This document shows positions 1 through 7,556 of a stretch of 16,213 nt of DNA, piece after piece. Numbering within the stretch: position 1 is the first letter of the stretch; each line of letters begins with the position of its first letter. The notes beneath the pieces are model-generated. The model was not told the origin of the DNA. It searched no databases and was given only the letters and a program-made list of their open reading frames with translations. Origin of the DNA: Bog-756 sp052143895 (GTDB lineage Bacteria > Actinomycetota > Acidimicrobiia > Acidimicrobiales > RAAP-2); the NCBI GenBank assembly GCA_052143895.1, contig JBKQRT010000347.1, forward strand, positions 1-16,213, in the 5' to 3' direction. Made by a program: the position numbers and the translations under genes.

Positions 1-1614
1 TCACTGGTGGCGGCGACCGGTGGTGCGAGCATCGTCGAGCTCGATCGAGCATGGGACGGCTTCAATCCCAACACCCCGGCAGGTGCGGCGTCATCCACCT
101 CGACGCTGCTCAGTTCGGTGCTGCCCAGTGCCTACGTGTTCAACCCGACGAGCGGTGAGCAGGTGAACGGTGCGCTCCTGCTGAGCGTGGAGGTGACGTC
201 CACCTCGCCGCTCACCATCCAGTACGTCATCAACCCGAAGGCCGTCTGGTCGGACGGCGTGCCGTTCAACGCCGACGACTTCATCTACGCCTGGCAGTCC
301 CAGCGGGGGGACGGCGTCGACGTCGGCGGTCAACCCGACCAGGTGGCGTCGACCCTCGGGTATCGAGACGTGGCCTCGGTCAGCGCCAGCAACGGCGGCA
401 AGACGGTGACCGTCACGTTCACCGCCCCGTACACCGATTGGCGCGTCCTGTTCCACGACATGGTGCCTGCCCACATCGCCCGCCAGGTCGGATGGAACCA
501 CGGATTCGACACGTTCAACCCTGCCGTCGATCTCTCGGCGGGCCCGTTCGTCCTGCACTCCGTCTCGACGTCCGGCACCGCGTTGCTCGTCCGCAATCCG
601 CGATGGTGGGGGACCCCACCCATCCTGGACCGGGTGACCGTCAACGTGGCAACGAGCCAGGGGGCGTGGACCGGTTCGCTCACCGGGGACGACCGGGCGG
701 TCGGCCAGCCGACGTCCTTCAACCTCGACACGTTGAACGCGGTCTCGTCGATGCCGAACACCCAAAGCCAGGTGAAGACCTCATGGGACCTGCTGTCCCT
801 GGAGTTCGACGTGGCGGGTCCGGTGACCCAGCGGGTGGCGGTCCGTGAGGCCATCGCCAGTGCCATCGATCGGACCAGCCTCCTGGCCCACACGGTCGGA
901 CCGCTCGACCCGGGCATCGTCGTGAACGAGGACCATCTGGCCGTGGCGTCGCTGCCGGGGTACGCAGCATCCTCGGCCTCGGGCGCCTACGACGCCCCCG
1001 ATCCTGCCGCTACCGATCGGCTCCTGAAGAGCATCGGATACCACCAGGATGCGGCGGGGGAGTACGTCGAGGCCAGTGGCACGCCCCTCTCGCTCCGGAT
1101 GGCCGTCGAGTCCGGTGATCCATGGATCGACGGGGTGGCGGCAGTCATCAGCGAACAGCTGCGCAGCGCGGGCATCGGGGTCGTGACCGTTCCGGTGGAC
1201 GGCGCTGCGGGCCTGGCAATGGCGGCGGCGGCCAACTCCTATGACATGGCCCTGATCACCAGGGTGTCGAGCCCGTTCCAGACGGCGACAGGGGGCTGGT
1301 ACTCCACAGACCAGTTGGCAGCGGGCACCAACGGGGCCGAGGACTGGAGCAAGTTCGACGACCCCCAGGTCGACCAGCTGTTCGCCCAGGCTGCCGAGGC
1401 ACTCAACCCGGTGACCGGCGCAGCCGTCTACGCGCAGATCGACGACCAGTTGTGGGACCAGATGGTGGCCCTGCCGCTGTTCGCCGTGCCAGCGCTCCTG
1501 GTCAACGGCGTGCGGATCGACAACGTCCAGTACAACCCGTCGGCCGACGGAATCCTCTGGAACCTGGCCCTGTGGACGACGCTCAAACCCGGGCGGCCCG
1601 ACCAGCAGTCCTGA
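1..1614 (+). CDS. ABC transporter solute-binding protein, family 5 (oligopeptide/dipeptide type), 5' end cut by window edge
   Basis: Extracytoplasmic receptor that would deliver peptides or a similar solute to an ABC importer. About 535 residues are visible, and the frame stays open to the first base, so the start and signal peptide lie outside the window. The mature N-terminus is recognisable (AWDGFNPNTPAG), followed by the family hallmark WSDGVPFNADDFIYAWQS near residues 80-97, then GPFVLHSV and NPRWWG near residues 180-200. The C-terminal lobe ends with a region typical of SBP_bac_5 proteins (LPLFAVPALLVNGVRIDNVQ). Members usually have 530-600 residues, so little is missing. No permease or ATPase genes are visible here. 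It lies on the chromosomal side of the tRNA attachment site and is not part of the element. Specificity cannot be told from sequence. Confidence 0.88.
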   Translation, partial: SLVAATGGASIVELDRAWDGFNPNTPAGAASSTSTLLSSVLPSAYVFNPTSGEQVNGALLLSVEVTSTSPLTIQYVINPKAVWSDGVPFNADDFIYAWQSQRGDGVDVGGQPDQVASTLGYRDVASVSASNGGKTVTVTFTAPYTDWRVLFHDMVPAHIARQVGWNHGFDTFNPAVDLSAGPFVLHSVSTSGTALLVRNPRWWGTPPILDRVTVNVATSQGAWTGSLTGDDRAVGQPTSFNLDTLNAVSSMPNTQSQVKTSWDLLSLEFDVAGPVTQRVAVREAIASAIDRTSLLAHTVGPLDPGIVVNEDHLAVASLPGYAASSASGAYDAPDPAATDRLLKSIGYHQDAAGEYVEASGTPLSLRMAVESGDPWIDGVAAVISEQLRSAGIGVVTVPVDGAAGLAMAAAANSYDMALITRVSSPFQTATGGWYSTDQLAAGTNGAEDWSKFDDPQVDQLFAQAAEALNPVTGAAVYAQIDDQLWDQMVALPLFAVPALLVNGVRIDNVQYNPSADGILWNLALWTTLKPGRPDQQS

Positions 1615-1741
1615 TCGCCTCCCGGCCGGCGGGTGAGCACCCTCGGCGGATCGGGCCCTCCGACGGCGCTTCCGTGTCCTGATCCTGTGCAGGACCGCGC
1701 TACCATGCCTGTCGCCCCGATCGTGACATCGGTGCCACTTC

Positions 1742-1825
1742 GTCGGAGTGGCGGAATAGGCAGACGCGCTAGCTTGAGGGGCTAGTGCCCGCAAGGGCGT
1801 GGGGGTTCAAGTCCCCCCTCCGACA
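1742..1825 (+). tRNA. tRNA-Leu(GAG), integration target
   Basis: The acceptor stem GTCGGAG (1742-1748) pairs with CTCCGAC (1818-1824), with discriminator A at 1825. The anticodon arm is CTAGC-TTGAGGG-GCTAG, giving anticodon GAG, which reads CUC and CUU leucine codons. The long variable arm (GCCC-GCAA-GGGC) is typical of class II tRNA-Leu, and the T arm is GGGGG-TTCAAGT-CCCCC. CCA is not encoded. The 3' end doubles as the attachment core, and the integrase gene on the opposite strand runs into it, so its stop codon lies in the T loop. The tRNA is complete, so integration rebuilt its 3' end. Confidence 0.97.
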
Positions 1826-3462
1826 CGCACCTGAGTACACGCAGCCGGTCGAGACTCAATGTCCAGCGTGTCGTCCTCCGGGTAGTAGGTCAGGCGCAAC
1901 CCCATGGTGGCGTACATGGCCGCTCTCTGCGCTGGTGGGGCCTTGGCGAGGCCGATGAGGCCCGTACGGACGAGCTGGACGAGCGTACGGACCTCGTCGC
2001 CGGTGAGGGGCGCGGTCTCTGTGGTTCCGTCCAGCTCTCGCTGCGCGGCGAGGCGCTCGGCCCCGACCTCGGCCATCCAGCCAGCCACGACTTCGGGGTC
2101 CGCACCCTTGTCGAGCGCCGCCCGGTACTTTGCGAGTCGATCGTCGCAGTCGAGGATCCTGCGGCGGGCGGCCTCCGCGCGCGCTGCGGCTGCATCGTCG
2201 GGTGCCTGCGCGGCGACCATGGCGGCGATCGTAGCGTCGATGTTCTCCGGGTCGAAGTGCTTGAGCAGCCACCCGTCGCGGGCCGGTGTCACGTCGGCTT
2301 CCTTGAGGTACACCCACCGGGGGTGCTTGCCCGTCGCGCCGGCGTACTCGTTGGGGAACCCGCAGCGGTAGTGCGCCTGGTCATGGTTCCACGAGCCGCT
2401 CATTCGGCGGCCACACACCCCGCAATGCACCAGTGAGCTGAGGCAGTAGGTGTGCGTGCGGCGGGGCTTGACGACGGCCTGGCGGTGCTCACCGATCGAC
2501 CGCTGCTCCGCTGCCCGGGCGAACAGCTCCGCCGAGACGAGCGCCTCGTGCATCTGCTCGGTGGACCACACCCAATCGGCGCGGTCGTTCCATCGCATGC
2601 GGCTCTGATAGCCGGCGGCGACGTCGTCGACGTCGAGCAGCTCCTCGTCGCGTCGTTGGCGGTTCCACACCTGGCGACCCGTGTAGCGCGGGTTCGTGAG
2701 GATGGCCCGGATCGCCGACTTGCCCCACGCCCCTTTGGCGGCCGCCCTGTGGCGGTTCCTCGCGGGGTCGTGACCGGAAGGGGAGGGGACACCGTCGCGG
2801 TTGAGGTCCTCAGCGATAACGCCGACACCCCCACCGGCCACGTACTCGGTGAAGATCCGCTCGACAATGGGCGCGGCGATCGGGTCGCGCTCGAGCCGGT
2901 GCAGTCGCTTTCCGTCCGCTGCCTTGCCGGGGTTGGGGTGCGCTCCCGCGTCGGCGAGCTGGTAGCCGTAGGGAGGTCGGCCACCGAGGAACCGGCCCTC
3001 GTGCCTCGCCTGCGCTTCCATGGCGCTCTTGACCCGGATCTTGATGCGTCCCCGCTCGCTCTTGCTCATGCCGCCGTACAGGCCCATGAGCATCTCGTGG
3101 GCGTCGCTGCCGGGGTCGACCCGGCCGCCGACCTCTGGCACCCACAGCTCGACGTCATGGTGAGTGAACACAGGGAAGGTGAGCCCGAACTGGCCGCCGT
3201 AGAACGCGCGCGCCGGCTCGCCGATGACGACGGCACCGAAGCCACGGTCCGGGCGCTTGAGCGCCTCGAGCAGTTCAAGGGACTCCGGTCGACGCTTCCA
3301 CGGCAGGGACCGGGACTGGCCGATGTCGAAGTATTCGGCCACGATCGCTCCGTCCTTGGGGAAGATGGCCGTGGCGCGGCTCATCTGCCACTGCTTCGAC
3401 GACGTCGGGTCCTGCTGGTCCTCGGTCGACACCCGACCGTAGAAGGCGAACCGTATGGTCAT
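1807..3462 (-). CDS. Large serine recombinase (site-specific integrase)
   Basis: Catalyses integration and excision of the element through a covalent serine-DNA intermediate. It has 551 residues, within the usual 450-700. The N-terminal resolvase domain carries FYGRVSTEDQQ with nucleophile Ser12, and the long helix follows near residues 120-155 (GLYGGMSKSERGRIK). A recombinase domain covers about 160-300 (GGRPPYGY; AIRAILTNPRYTGRQVW). A zinc ribbon covers about 340-370 (C347, C350, C367), then an Ala/Arg-rich coiled-coil region. The start is ATG at 3462, two bases after the upstream gene's TAA, with AAAGGGG as ribosome site; the open frame continues upstream but not as coding sequence. The last residues (RVGG then GT) are encoded by the attachment core and tRNA, and the stop lies in the tRNA T loop. 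Confidence 0.95.
   Translation of the reverse strand: MTIRFAFYGRVSTEDQQDPTSSKQWQMSRATAIFPKDGAIVAEYFDIGQSRSLPWKRRPESLELLEALKRPDRGFGAVVIGEPARAFYGGQFGLTFPVFTHHDVELWVPEVGGRVDPGSDAHEMLMGLYGGMSKSERGRIKIRVKSAMEAQARHEGRFLGGRPPYGYQLADAGAHPNPGKAADGKRLHRLERDPIAAPIVERIFTEYVAGGGVGVIAEDLNRDGVPSPSGHDPARNRHRAAAKGAWGKSAIRAILTNPRYTGRQVWNRQRRDEELLDVDDVAAGYQSRMRWNDRADWVWSTEQMHEALVSAELFARAAEQRSIGEHRQAVVKPRRTHTYCLSSLVHCGVCGRRMSGSWNHDQAHYRCGFPNEYAGATGKHPRWVYLKEADVTPARDGWLLKHFDPENIDATIAAMVAAQAPDDAAAARAEAARRRILDCDDRLAKYRAALDKGADPEVVAGWMAEVGAERLAAQRELDGTTETAPLTGDEVRTLVQLVRTGLIGLAKAPPAQRAAMYATMGLRLTYYPEDDTLDIESRPAACTQVRVGGGT
1815..1828. repeat. attL core (left attachment site)
   Basis: CCCCTCCGACACGC, comprising the end of the T arm, the 3' acceptor strand and the discriminator of tRNA-Leu, plus three following bases. 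It is identical to 14400-14413. The match ends at both sides (C versus G before, A versus G after), as expected for recombined attachment sites. Confidence 0.82.
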
Positions 3463-3464
3463 CG

Positions 3465-4145
3465 TTACCCCTTTCGTCGTGACTTGCTCGGCGGACCGCG
3501 TCGGGCCCGTGGTCGCTCGGGAAGGAACCCGCGCTTCTCCGCTTCGTTCCGCCAGCGGTGGGCGGTCGCCTCGGAGCACGGGAACTGCTCGCTGAGCCAT
3601 TTGATCGGCGACCCTGGTGCGACCATGAGGGCGGTCAGGTAGACCTCGGCCACCTTCTGGTAGTGCGAGTCGGGATAGCCCTTGGCACCCGGGTGAGGCG
3701 GTCGGACAACGGGGACGCTCTGTTGCAACCAGCGGGGGACCGGCACGGCTCCGGTGGAGCCCTTGCCCTTCCGCTTGGGCGATCCACCATCCTCGGGGAG
3801 CGGCTCGAGGTCGTTGAGGATCTCCCCCAACCTGATGCCGTGCACTGCCCGGGCCGTCAGCTCCGTCCGCTTGTCCATGGGCACCTTGGAGGCGTCGCCG
3901 ATGGCGTTGAGCTGCCAGCCGATGAGGAGTCCGGTGCAAATGAGCCTGCCGCTCTGCGAAAAGCCGATCTGCAACGCCGCAGGGGGATCGTGCTGGCCGA
4001 GCCGGACAAAGGGACCGGCGAGGGGATGGCGCAGAGGTGCTGGGTCCTTCCCGGCTGACATGGCATCCCACAGCGCCGAGGCGCGCTCGTTGGATGCGGC
4101 CTGCTCCGCCTCCGAGGGCCATCCCTTGGGCTGCTTGCCGGCCAT
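3465..4145 (-). CDS. HTH-containing DNA-binding protein, cotranscribed with integrase
   Basis: A 226-residue protein whose stop (TAA, 3467-3465) lies two bases before the integrase ATG, so the two are almost certainly one translationally coupled operon. The C-terminal third looks like a helix-turn-helix: a segment of pattern KVAEVYLTALMVAPGSPIKW, then LSEQFPCSEATAHRWRNEAEKRGFL with the second helix around ATAHRWRNEA, followed by a basic tail rich in Arg, Lys and Pro. The N-terminal two thirds is not recognised. I have a general memory of similar proteins beside integrases in actinobacterial elements. Likely roles are directionality factor, regulator of the integrase operon, or terminase-small-subunit-like protein; the sequence does not decide. 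The start is the ATG of MAGKQPKGWPSE. The ribosome site is weak, and further in-frame sequence upstream overlaps the regulatory gap, so I leave it out. Confidence 0.75.
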   Translation of the reverse strand: MAGKQPKGWPSEAEQAASNERASALWDAMSAGKDPAPLRHPLAGPFVRLGQHDPPAALQIGFSQSGRLICTGLLIGWQLNAIGDASKVPMDKRTELTARAVHGIRLGEILNDLEPLPEDGGSPKRKGKGSTGAVPVPRWLQQSVPVVRPPHPGAKGYPDSHYQKVAEVYLTALMVAPGSPIKWLSEQFPCSEATAHRWRNEAEKRGFLPERPRARRGPPSKSRRKG

Positions 4146-4262
4146 AGCTCGACTGTAGCCGGTTCTGTAGCCAGATGACAGCCATGTGCACACTCTCTCA
4201 TCTTGCGTGCACGCTAGCGACGGGCAGAGCCGCGGTCGCATCCTCGTAACCGTGACAAAGCG
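4146..4262. promoter_or_regulatory. Divergent control region with GTGCAC palindromes
   Basis: This gap separates the leftward integrase operon from the rightward replication operon. It holds TGTGCACA (4185-4192), an 8-base perfect palindrome, and GCGTGCACGC (4205-4214), a 10-base perfect palindrome. A third GTGCAC (4263-4268) lies at the start of the XRE gene. The centres of the first two are 21 bases apart, two helical turns, suiting two bound dimers. I propose these as operators of the adjacent XRE protein. No convincing -10/-35 pair was assigned. Confidence 0.45.
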
Positions 4263-4271
4263 GTGCACGAA

Positions 4272-4505
4272 ATGAGTGACCTCCTGGCCGAGGTCAGAGA
4301 CGCTCTGGCCCTGCCGCCACCAGCTGTAGCCCGCGCCATCCGTGAGGCCGCCGACGTCACTCAAGAGCGAATGGCGGCGGAGCTGGGCGTGCACCGGGTC
4401 ACTGTCGCCAGATGGGAGCAGGACGGAGGCCGCAGTCCTCGCGGCGAATTGCGAGCGCGCTACGCCCGGCTGCTTCGGGAGCTTCAAGGGGTGATCGCAT
4501 CGTGA
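4272..4505 (+). CDS. XRE/Cro-family helix-turn-helix regulator
   Basis: A 77-residue DNA-binding protein (80 if GTG at 4263 is used). The HTH_3 fold is clear in the centre: AIREAADVTQERMAAELGVHRVTVARWEQDG, with the turn at ELGVH and recognition helix RVTVARWEQ. There is no ligand-binding or protease domain, so it resembles a Cro-like or short CI-like regulator. It is the first gene of the rightward operon and divergent from the integrase operon, the position held by the switch regulators of temperate phages and phage satellites. Its stop overlaps the next start as GTGA (4502-4505). ATG 4272 is preferred because GTG 4263 overlaps a palindromic operator candidate, but neither start has a strong ribosome site. 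Confidence 0.85.
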   Translation: MSDLLAEVRDALALPPPAVARAIREAADVTQERMAAELGVHRVTVARWEQDGGRSPRGELRARYARLLRELQGVIAS

Positions 4506-4674
4506 ATGGGTCGGTTACCGTTCATCTGCCGGACGAGCCGCCGACGCTGACCGACCGCGGGCCCGCCTGCTGCTGCAGCTACTCGTGGGCCAGGCGGAGG
4601 CACAGCTTGGTCCGGACTGGCGTGAGCGGCTGGGCGACCTCGCGGGGGCGGACGTCCCAGCGGCGGCAGAATGA
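4502..4674 (+). pseudogene. Short helical-protein gene broken by one missing base
   Basis: It begins at GTG 4502, overlapping the stop of the XRE gene (GTGA), and ends at TGA 4672-4674, overlapping the primase start (ATGA). These two tidy junctions are in different frames. The first frame reads VNGSVTVHLPDEPPTLTDRG and then turns into unlikely Cys/Ser/Arg-rich sequence. The -1 frame from about 4561 reads ARLLLQLLVGQAEAQLGPDW and continues RERLGDLAGADVPAAAE to the stop. Adding one G to the GGG at 4559-4561 joins them into a smooth 57-residue acidic amphipathic protein. The LPDEPP...ARLLLQLL pattern is what I recall for small proteins upstream of primases in actinobacterial elements. A real mutation, a homopolymer sequencing error or slippage are all possible. 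No canonical slippery heptamer is present. Confidence 0.55.
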
Positions 4675-6503
4675 CCGCTCTCGACCGTCTGGAAGCAGCC
4701 TTAGCCGCCCACGGCTGCGACCCAAAGCGGCGCGGCGAGCACCTCGACGCGAAGTGTCCGGCGCACCATGACCGGGTCGCCTCCCTGACGGCCGACCAGA
4801 AGCCCGGTCTCGCAGTCGTGAATTGTCACGCGGGCGGCGGATGCGCTGCCGAGGACATCGTCGCCGCCGCCGGCCTCACGATGTCGGACCTCTTCGACGA
4901 GCGCCCGGCCGATGACCGTCCGAAGATCGCGGCTACCTACGCCTACCGCGACGAGGACGGCACCGCGCTCTTCGAGGTGGTCAGGTTCGAGCCCAAAGAC
5001 TTCCGTCAGAGGACCCCGGACGGTCGCGGCGGGTGGAACTGGCGGCTGAACGGGGTTCGGCGCGTCCCCTACCGGCTGCCCGAGTTGCGGGCCGCGGGCA
5101 CGGCTGGTGGCGACGTGTTCGTGGTCGAAGGCGAAAAGGACGTCGAAGCCGTTGTCCGAGAGGGTGAGATCGCTACGTGCTCGCCTGGCGGCGCCGGGAA
5201 ATGGCGCCCGGAATACGCCGACGCCTTCGTCGGCGTGGCCGAGGCGATCATCGTGGCGGATCGCGACGTGGCCGGCTATCGCCATGCGCTCGACGTGGCC
5301 CGATCCCTTGCCCCAGTAGTCGGCTCCGTCCTGATTGGCGAACCCCGCCACGGCAAGGACGTGACCGATCACCTCGTCGCCGGCTTGAGCCTCGACGACC
5401 TGGGCGTGCCGACGTTCGACGAGCTCGAGCAGCTCTGCGCCGACAGTCCCGAGGCGACTGTGAGCCCACCTGCCCCGGCGGGTGACGAGCCAGTCCCCAA
5501 GATGGTCGCAGCGCCTTCGCGCCTGAAGTCGGGAGCCCGATTCGTGCTCGATGACCGTGCCGACCTCGAGCCGATATGGGGATCGGGTGATGAGGTTCTA
5601 TGGGCGAGCGGTGAACCGCTGCTGATTGTCGGCCCGACTGGCGTGGGCAAGACCACGTTGGGCTTGCAAGTCCTCGCGGCTCGCCTAGGCATCCTCGATG
5701 CGGTGCTCGGCTGGCCCGTGAAGTCGGCCGACCGTCCGATCCTCTACCTGGCGATGGATCGCCCTATGCAGATCCGCCGGGCCATGCGCCGCCTGTTCGG
5801 GGAGCAGCACCGCCAGCTCCTCGACGAGCGCCTGGTCATCCACGAAGGGCCACTACCGCTGGACCTCGGCCGCGTGCCCGAACAGATGATGGAGACGGTG
5901 CAGGATGCCGGCGCGGGCAGCGTGTTCATCGACAGCCTGAAGGACGCCGCCGTCAAGATCACCGACGATGAGGTGGGCGGCAATCTCAACCGCGCCATTC
6001 AGTACGCAGTACGCGATGGGATCGAGGTTGTGGGTCTGCACCACCAGCGCAAAGGCCAGGGCGGAGCGAAGCCGACGACGTTGGAGGACGTCTACGGCTC
6101 GACGTGGATCACCGCCGGAGCGGGGAGCGTGCTGCTCATGTGGGGCGCGGCCGGTGACCCGATCGTCGAGCTACGACACCTCAAGCAACCCGCCAGTGAA
6201 GTCGGTCCCCTCAAGATCGAGACGGACCACCTGCTCGGACTGAGCACCATGTTTCGCGGTCAGGTGAATGCTCTGCTCGTGATGCGCAGCTCCCCGAACG
6301 GGATCACCACTGCCGAACTCGCCCGCCTCATGTTCGAGAGCGAGAAGCCGAACGATAATCAGCGCAAGAAGGCGCAGCGTTCACTCGAGCGACTGGTGCG
6401 GGACGGCCTGGCCCACAAGGCCCCCTACGTGGCGGGAGCCGACGGGGGCTCGATCGGGGCGCGATATCACGCTGTTTCGGACCGTGCGGGGGCGACGGAA
6501 TGA
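4671..6503 (+). CDS. Bifunctional primase-helicase (zinc finger, TOPRIM, RepA-like ATPase)
   Basis: A 610-residue replication protein expected to prime and unwind at the element's own origin. Domains: a CHC2-like zinc finger at residues 29-58 (C29, H32, C52, C58); a TOPRIM fold near 147-235 with E153 in VVEGEKD and the ADRD acidic pair at 197-199; a RecA/RepA-type ATPase from about 310 with Walker A GPTGVGKT (321-328), Walker B VFIDSL (D421) and sensor-like GLHHQRKGQGG (455-465); and a C-terminal winged-helix-like segment around 530-600. The order is that of phage and satellite primase-helicases. ATG 4671 overlaps the preceding stop by four bases. The origin-like repeats start within a base of its stop. 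The gene is intact. Confidence 0.93.
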   Translation: MTALDRLEAALAAHGCDPKRRGEHLDAKCPAHHDRVASLTADQKPGLAVVNCHAGGGCAAEDIVAAAGLTMSDLFDERPADDRPKIAATYAYRDEDGTALFEVVRFEPKDFRQRTPDGRGGWNWRLNGVRRVPYRLPELRAAGTAGGDVFVVEGEKDVEAVVREGEIATCSPGGAGKWRPEYADAFVGVAEAIIVADRDVAGYRHALDVARSLAPVVGSVLIGEPRHGKDVTDHLVAGLSLDDLGVPTFDELEQLCADSPEATVSPPAPAGDEPVPKMVAAPSRLKSGARFVLDDRADLEPIWGSGDEVLWASGEPLLIVGPTGVGKTTLGLQVLAARLGILDAVLGWPVKSADRPILYLAMDRPMQIRRAMRRLFGEQHRQLLDERLVIHEGPLPLDLGRVPEQMMETVQDAGAGSVFIDSLKDAAVKITDDEVGGNLNRAIQYAVRDGIEVVGLHHQRKGQGGAKPTTLEDVYGSTWITAGAGSVLLMWGAAGDPIVELRHLKQPASEVGPLKIETDHLLGLSTMFRGQVNALLVMRSSPNGITTAELARLMFESEKPNDNQRKKAQRSLERLVRDGLAHKAPYVAGADGGSIGARYHAVSDRAGATE

Positions 6504-6688
6504 CCACCGGAGCCACCGGACACTGCCACCTGACACTGCTTTTTCCGACAGACGGCGGGTATCCTCCGACGCCACCGGACACTGTGGCCAAAACCGCAGG
6601 TCAATCCACCGGACACCTCACCGGACCCACCGGACAGCCCAGCCACCGGACACGACTGGGGGGGTTATATACCCCCAGTCGTGTCCGG
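6504..6688. other. Candidate replication origin: CCACCGGACA repeats plus perfect palindrome
   Basis: Directly after the primase-helicase, copies of CCACCGGACA or close variants begin at 6504, 6513, 6526, 6572, 6606, 6619, 6627 and 6643. The last copy forms the outer part of a perfect 17-base inverted repeat (6646-6662 with 6672-6688). Its 9-base spacer GGTTATATA is AT-rich, unusual for the surrounding sequence. Iterons, an AT-rich opening point and a cruciform beside the replication gene suggest the element's origin. A small open frame (6500-6745) crosses the region, and its Thr/Gly/Pro-rich product only reflects the repeats. A transcription terminator is the alternative for the palindrome, but no T-run follows. 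Confidence 0.58.
6646..6688. repeat. Perfect 17-bp inverted repeat with AT-rich spacer
   Basis: The left arm CCGGACACGACTGGGGG (6646-6662) is exactly complementary to 6672-6688, around GGTTATATA. As DNA it could extrude a cruciform; as RNA it would be a very stable hairpin on either strand. The outer part is one of the upstream repeat units, so the palindrome contains one forward and one reverse copy of the presumed initiator site. Confidence 0.85.
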
Positions 6689-7046
6689 GAGGGTTTGCTC
6701 GCGTGGGACAGAGCCGAATCGGCGCACCCATCGACGACGGCATGACTGGCAACGCCAAACCCGCCGCCCGGCCAGCTCTCAGACACGGCCGAGAGCGTGT
6801 GCCGGGTGTGTGTCGGATGTCCGAACGAACAGCGGTACACCGTGACCGAGGCCAAAGCCGGCTGAACGGCCGAGCACCTCACGACGCTACGACCGGTCGC
6901 CCCGTCCACCCCTCCGCGCACGATTGCGCACGAGCCGGCTCATGGGGTCAGGGGTGGCCGGGTGAATCTCTTGGGGTCCAGAGCGCGCGACACCCCAATC
7001 GGAGAAACGGCACCCGACCCGACCCAAACGAAAGGCACGACCTGCC
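6689..7046. other. Untranslated stretch between origin-like region and phage-fibre-like gene
   Basis: About 360 bases with no convincing gene. A short frame (6746-6865, only a CTG start) ends in a CxxCxxC motif (CRVCVGCPNEQRYT) and could be a decayed zinc-motif gene; support is weak. GCGCA-CGAT-TGCGC, a small perfect hairpin, lies around 6917-6930. The promoter and ribosome site of the 7047 gene must lie at the right end (AAAGG about 12 bases before its ATG), but no clear -10/-35 was found. Confidence 0.4.
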
Positions 7047-7556
7047 ATGACCACCACACCCGAATCACGGACCCCGACAGAGCCGACCGCACCCGACGAG
7101 ATCGAGGAGGCCAAGGAAGCCAAGGCGACCGCACTCGATCGCATCGCCATGATCGACCCCGCTCGGAGCTGGACTGTTCTCGAGCCGCTCCGCCCCTGGA
7201 GGAACTACCACCACGGCACCATCCCGCTGGCGTTCCGCAAGGTTCGCGATGAGGTGCAGATCGTCGGAGCCGTCTGTGGTGGACACCGTGGAGCGCCGGT
7301 AATCACGCTGCCCGAAGATTGCCGGCCGCCAGGTTGGACCACCCGCCCTATCGCCGTGGCCGGTTTCGATGGCATCGCGGTTGCCGTCGTCAGCACCGCG
7401 GGCGTCGTCACGGTCGCAACCGACCGTTGGTCCGGAGGCCAAATGTTCTACGACTTCGGGATTGGCTTTCCGGTCAGCGACCAGCTCGGCCAGGTGGTCG
7501 AAGCCGCCAAGGCCGACCAGCGACCGACGAGTAACGATCGTCGATGGGGACAGTGA
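7047..7556 (+). CDS. Protein with phage tail-fibre-like beta domain
   Basis: A 169-residue protein. Residues 1-40 are Thr/Pro-rich and then charged and helical (EIEEAKEAKATALDRIAMID). The remainder looks like a compact beta domain: residues 44-75 (VLEPLRPWRNYHHG, then IPLAFRKVRDEVQIVGAV), CGGHRGAPVITLPEDCRPP, then repeated valine-rich strands to GGQMFYDFGIGFPV. The order 'W-x-NY...xYRK-dG-x-V-x-L-x-G-x-V-x-GG...LP-x-x-x-RPP' is one I know from phage fibre or tail-associated proteins, where it mediates trimerisation or surface binding. There is no signal peptide, consistent with a virion-type or cytoplasmic protein. It overlaps the next gene and starts the terminase-like cluster. Its role in an element without other virion genes is unclear. 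Confidence 0.68.
   Translation: MTTTPESRTPTEPTAPDEIEEAKEAKATALDRIAMIDPARSWTVLEPLRPWRNYHHGTIPLAFRKVRDEVQIVGAVCGGHRGAPVITLPEDCRPPGWTTRPIAVAGFDGIAVAVVSTAGVVTVATDRWSGGQMFYDFGIGFPVSDQLGQVVEAAKADQRPTSNDRRWGQ

Noticed and set aside
91..765. Minus-strand frames over the solute-binding gene
   Set aside because: Arg/Gly/Val-rich products typical of antisense shadows in high-GC coding DNA; the plus frame carries clear family motifs.
3463..4191. N-terminal extension of the integrase (794-residue open frame)
   Set aside because: It lies antisense or out of frame to a well-supported HTH gene, lacks protein-like sequence, and the true start MTIRFAFYGRVST has a ribosome site.
4556..4568. Programmed -1 frameshift in the gene upstream of the primase
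   Set aside because: CGC GGG CCC GCC does not give a standard slippery heptamer and no following pseudoknot was evident; a one-base loss fits better.
6500..6745. 81-residue protein starting at ATGA after the primase-helicase
   Set aside because: The Thr/Gly/Pro-rich product follows from the CCACCGGACA repeats and the palindrome. It cannot be excluded as a coupled gene, but DNA-level structure explains it.
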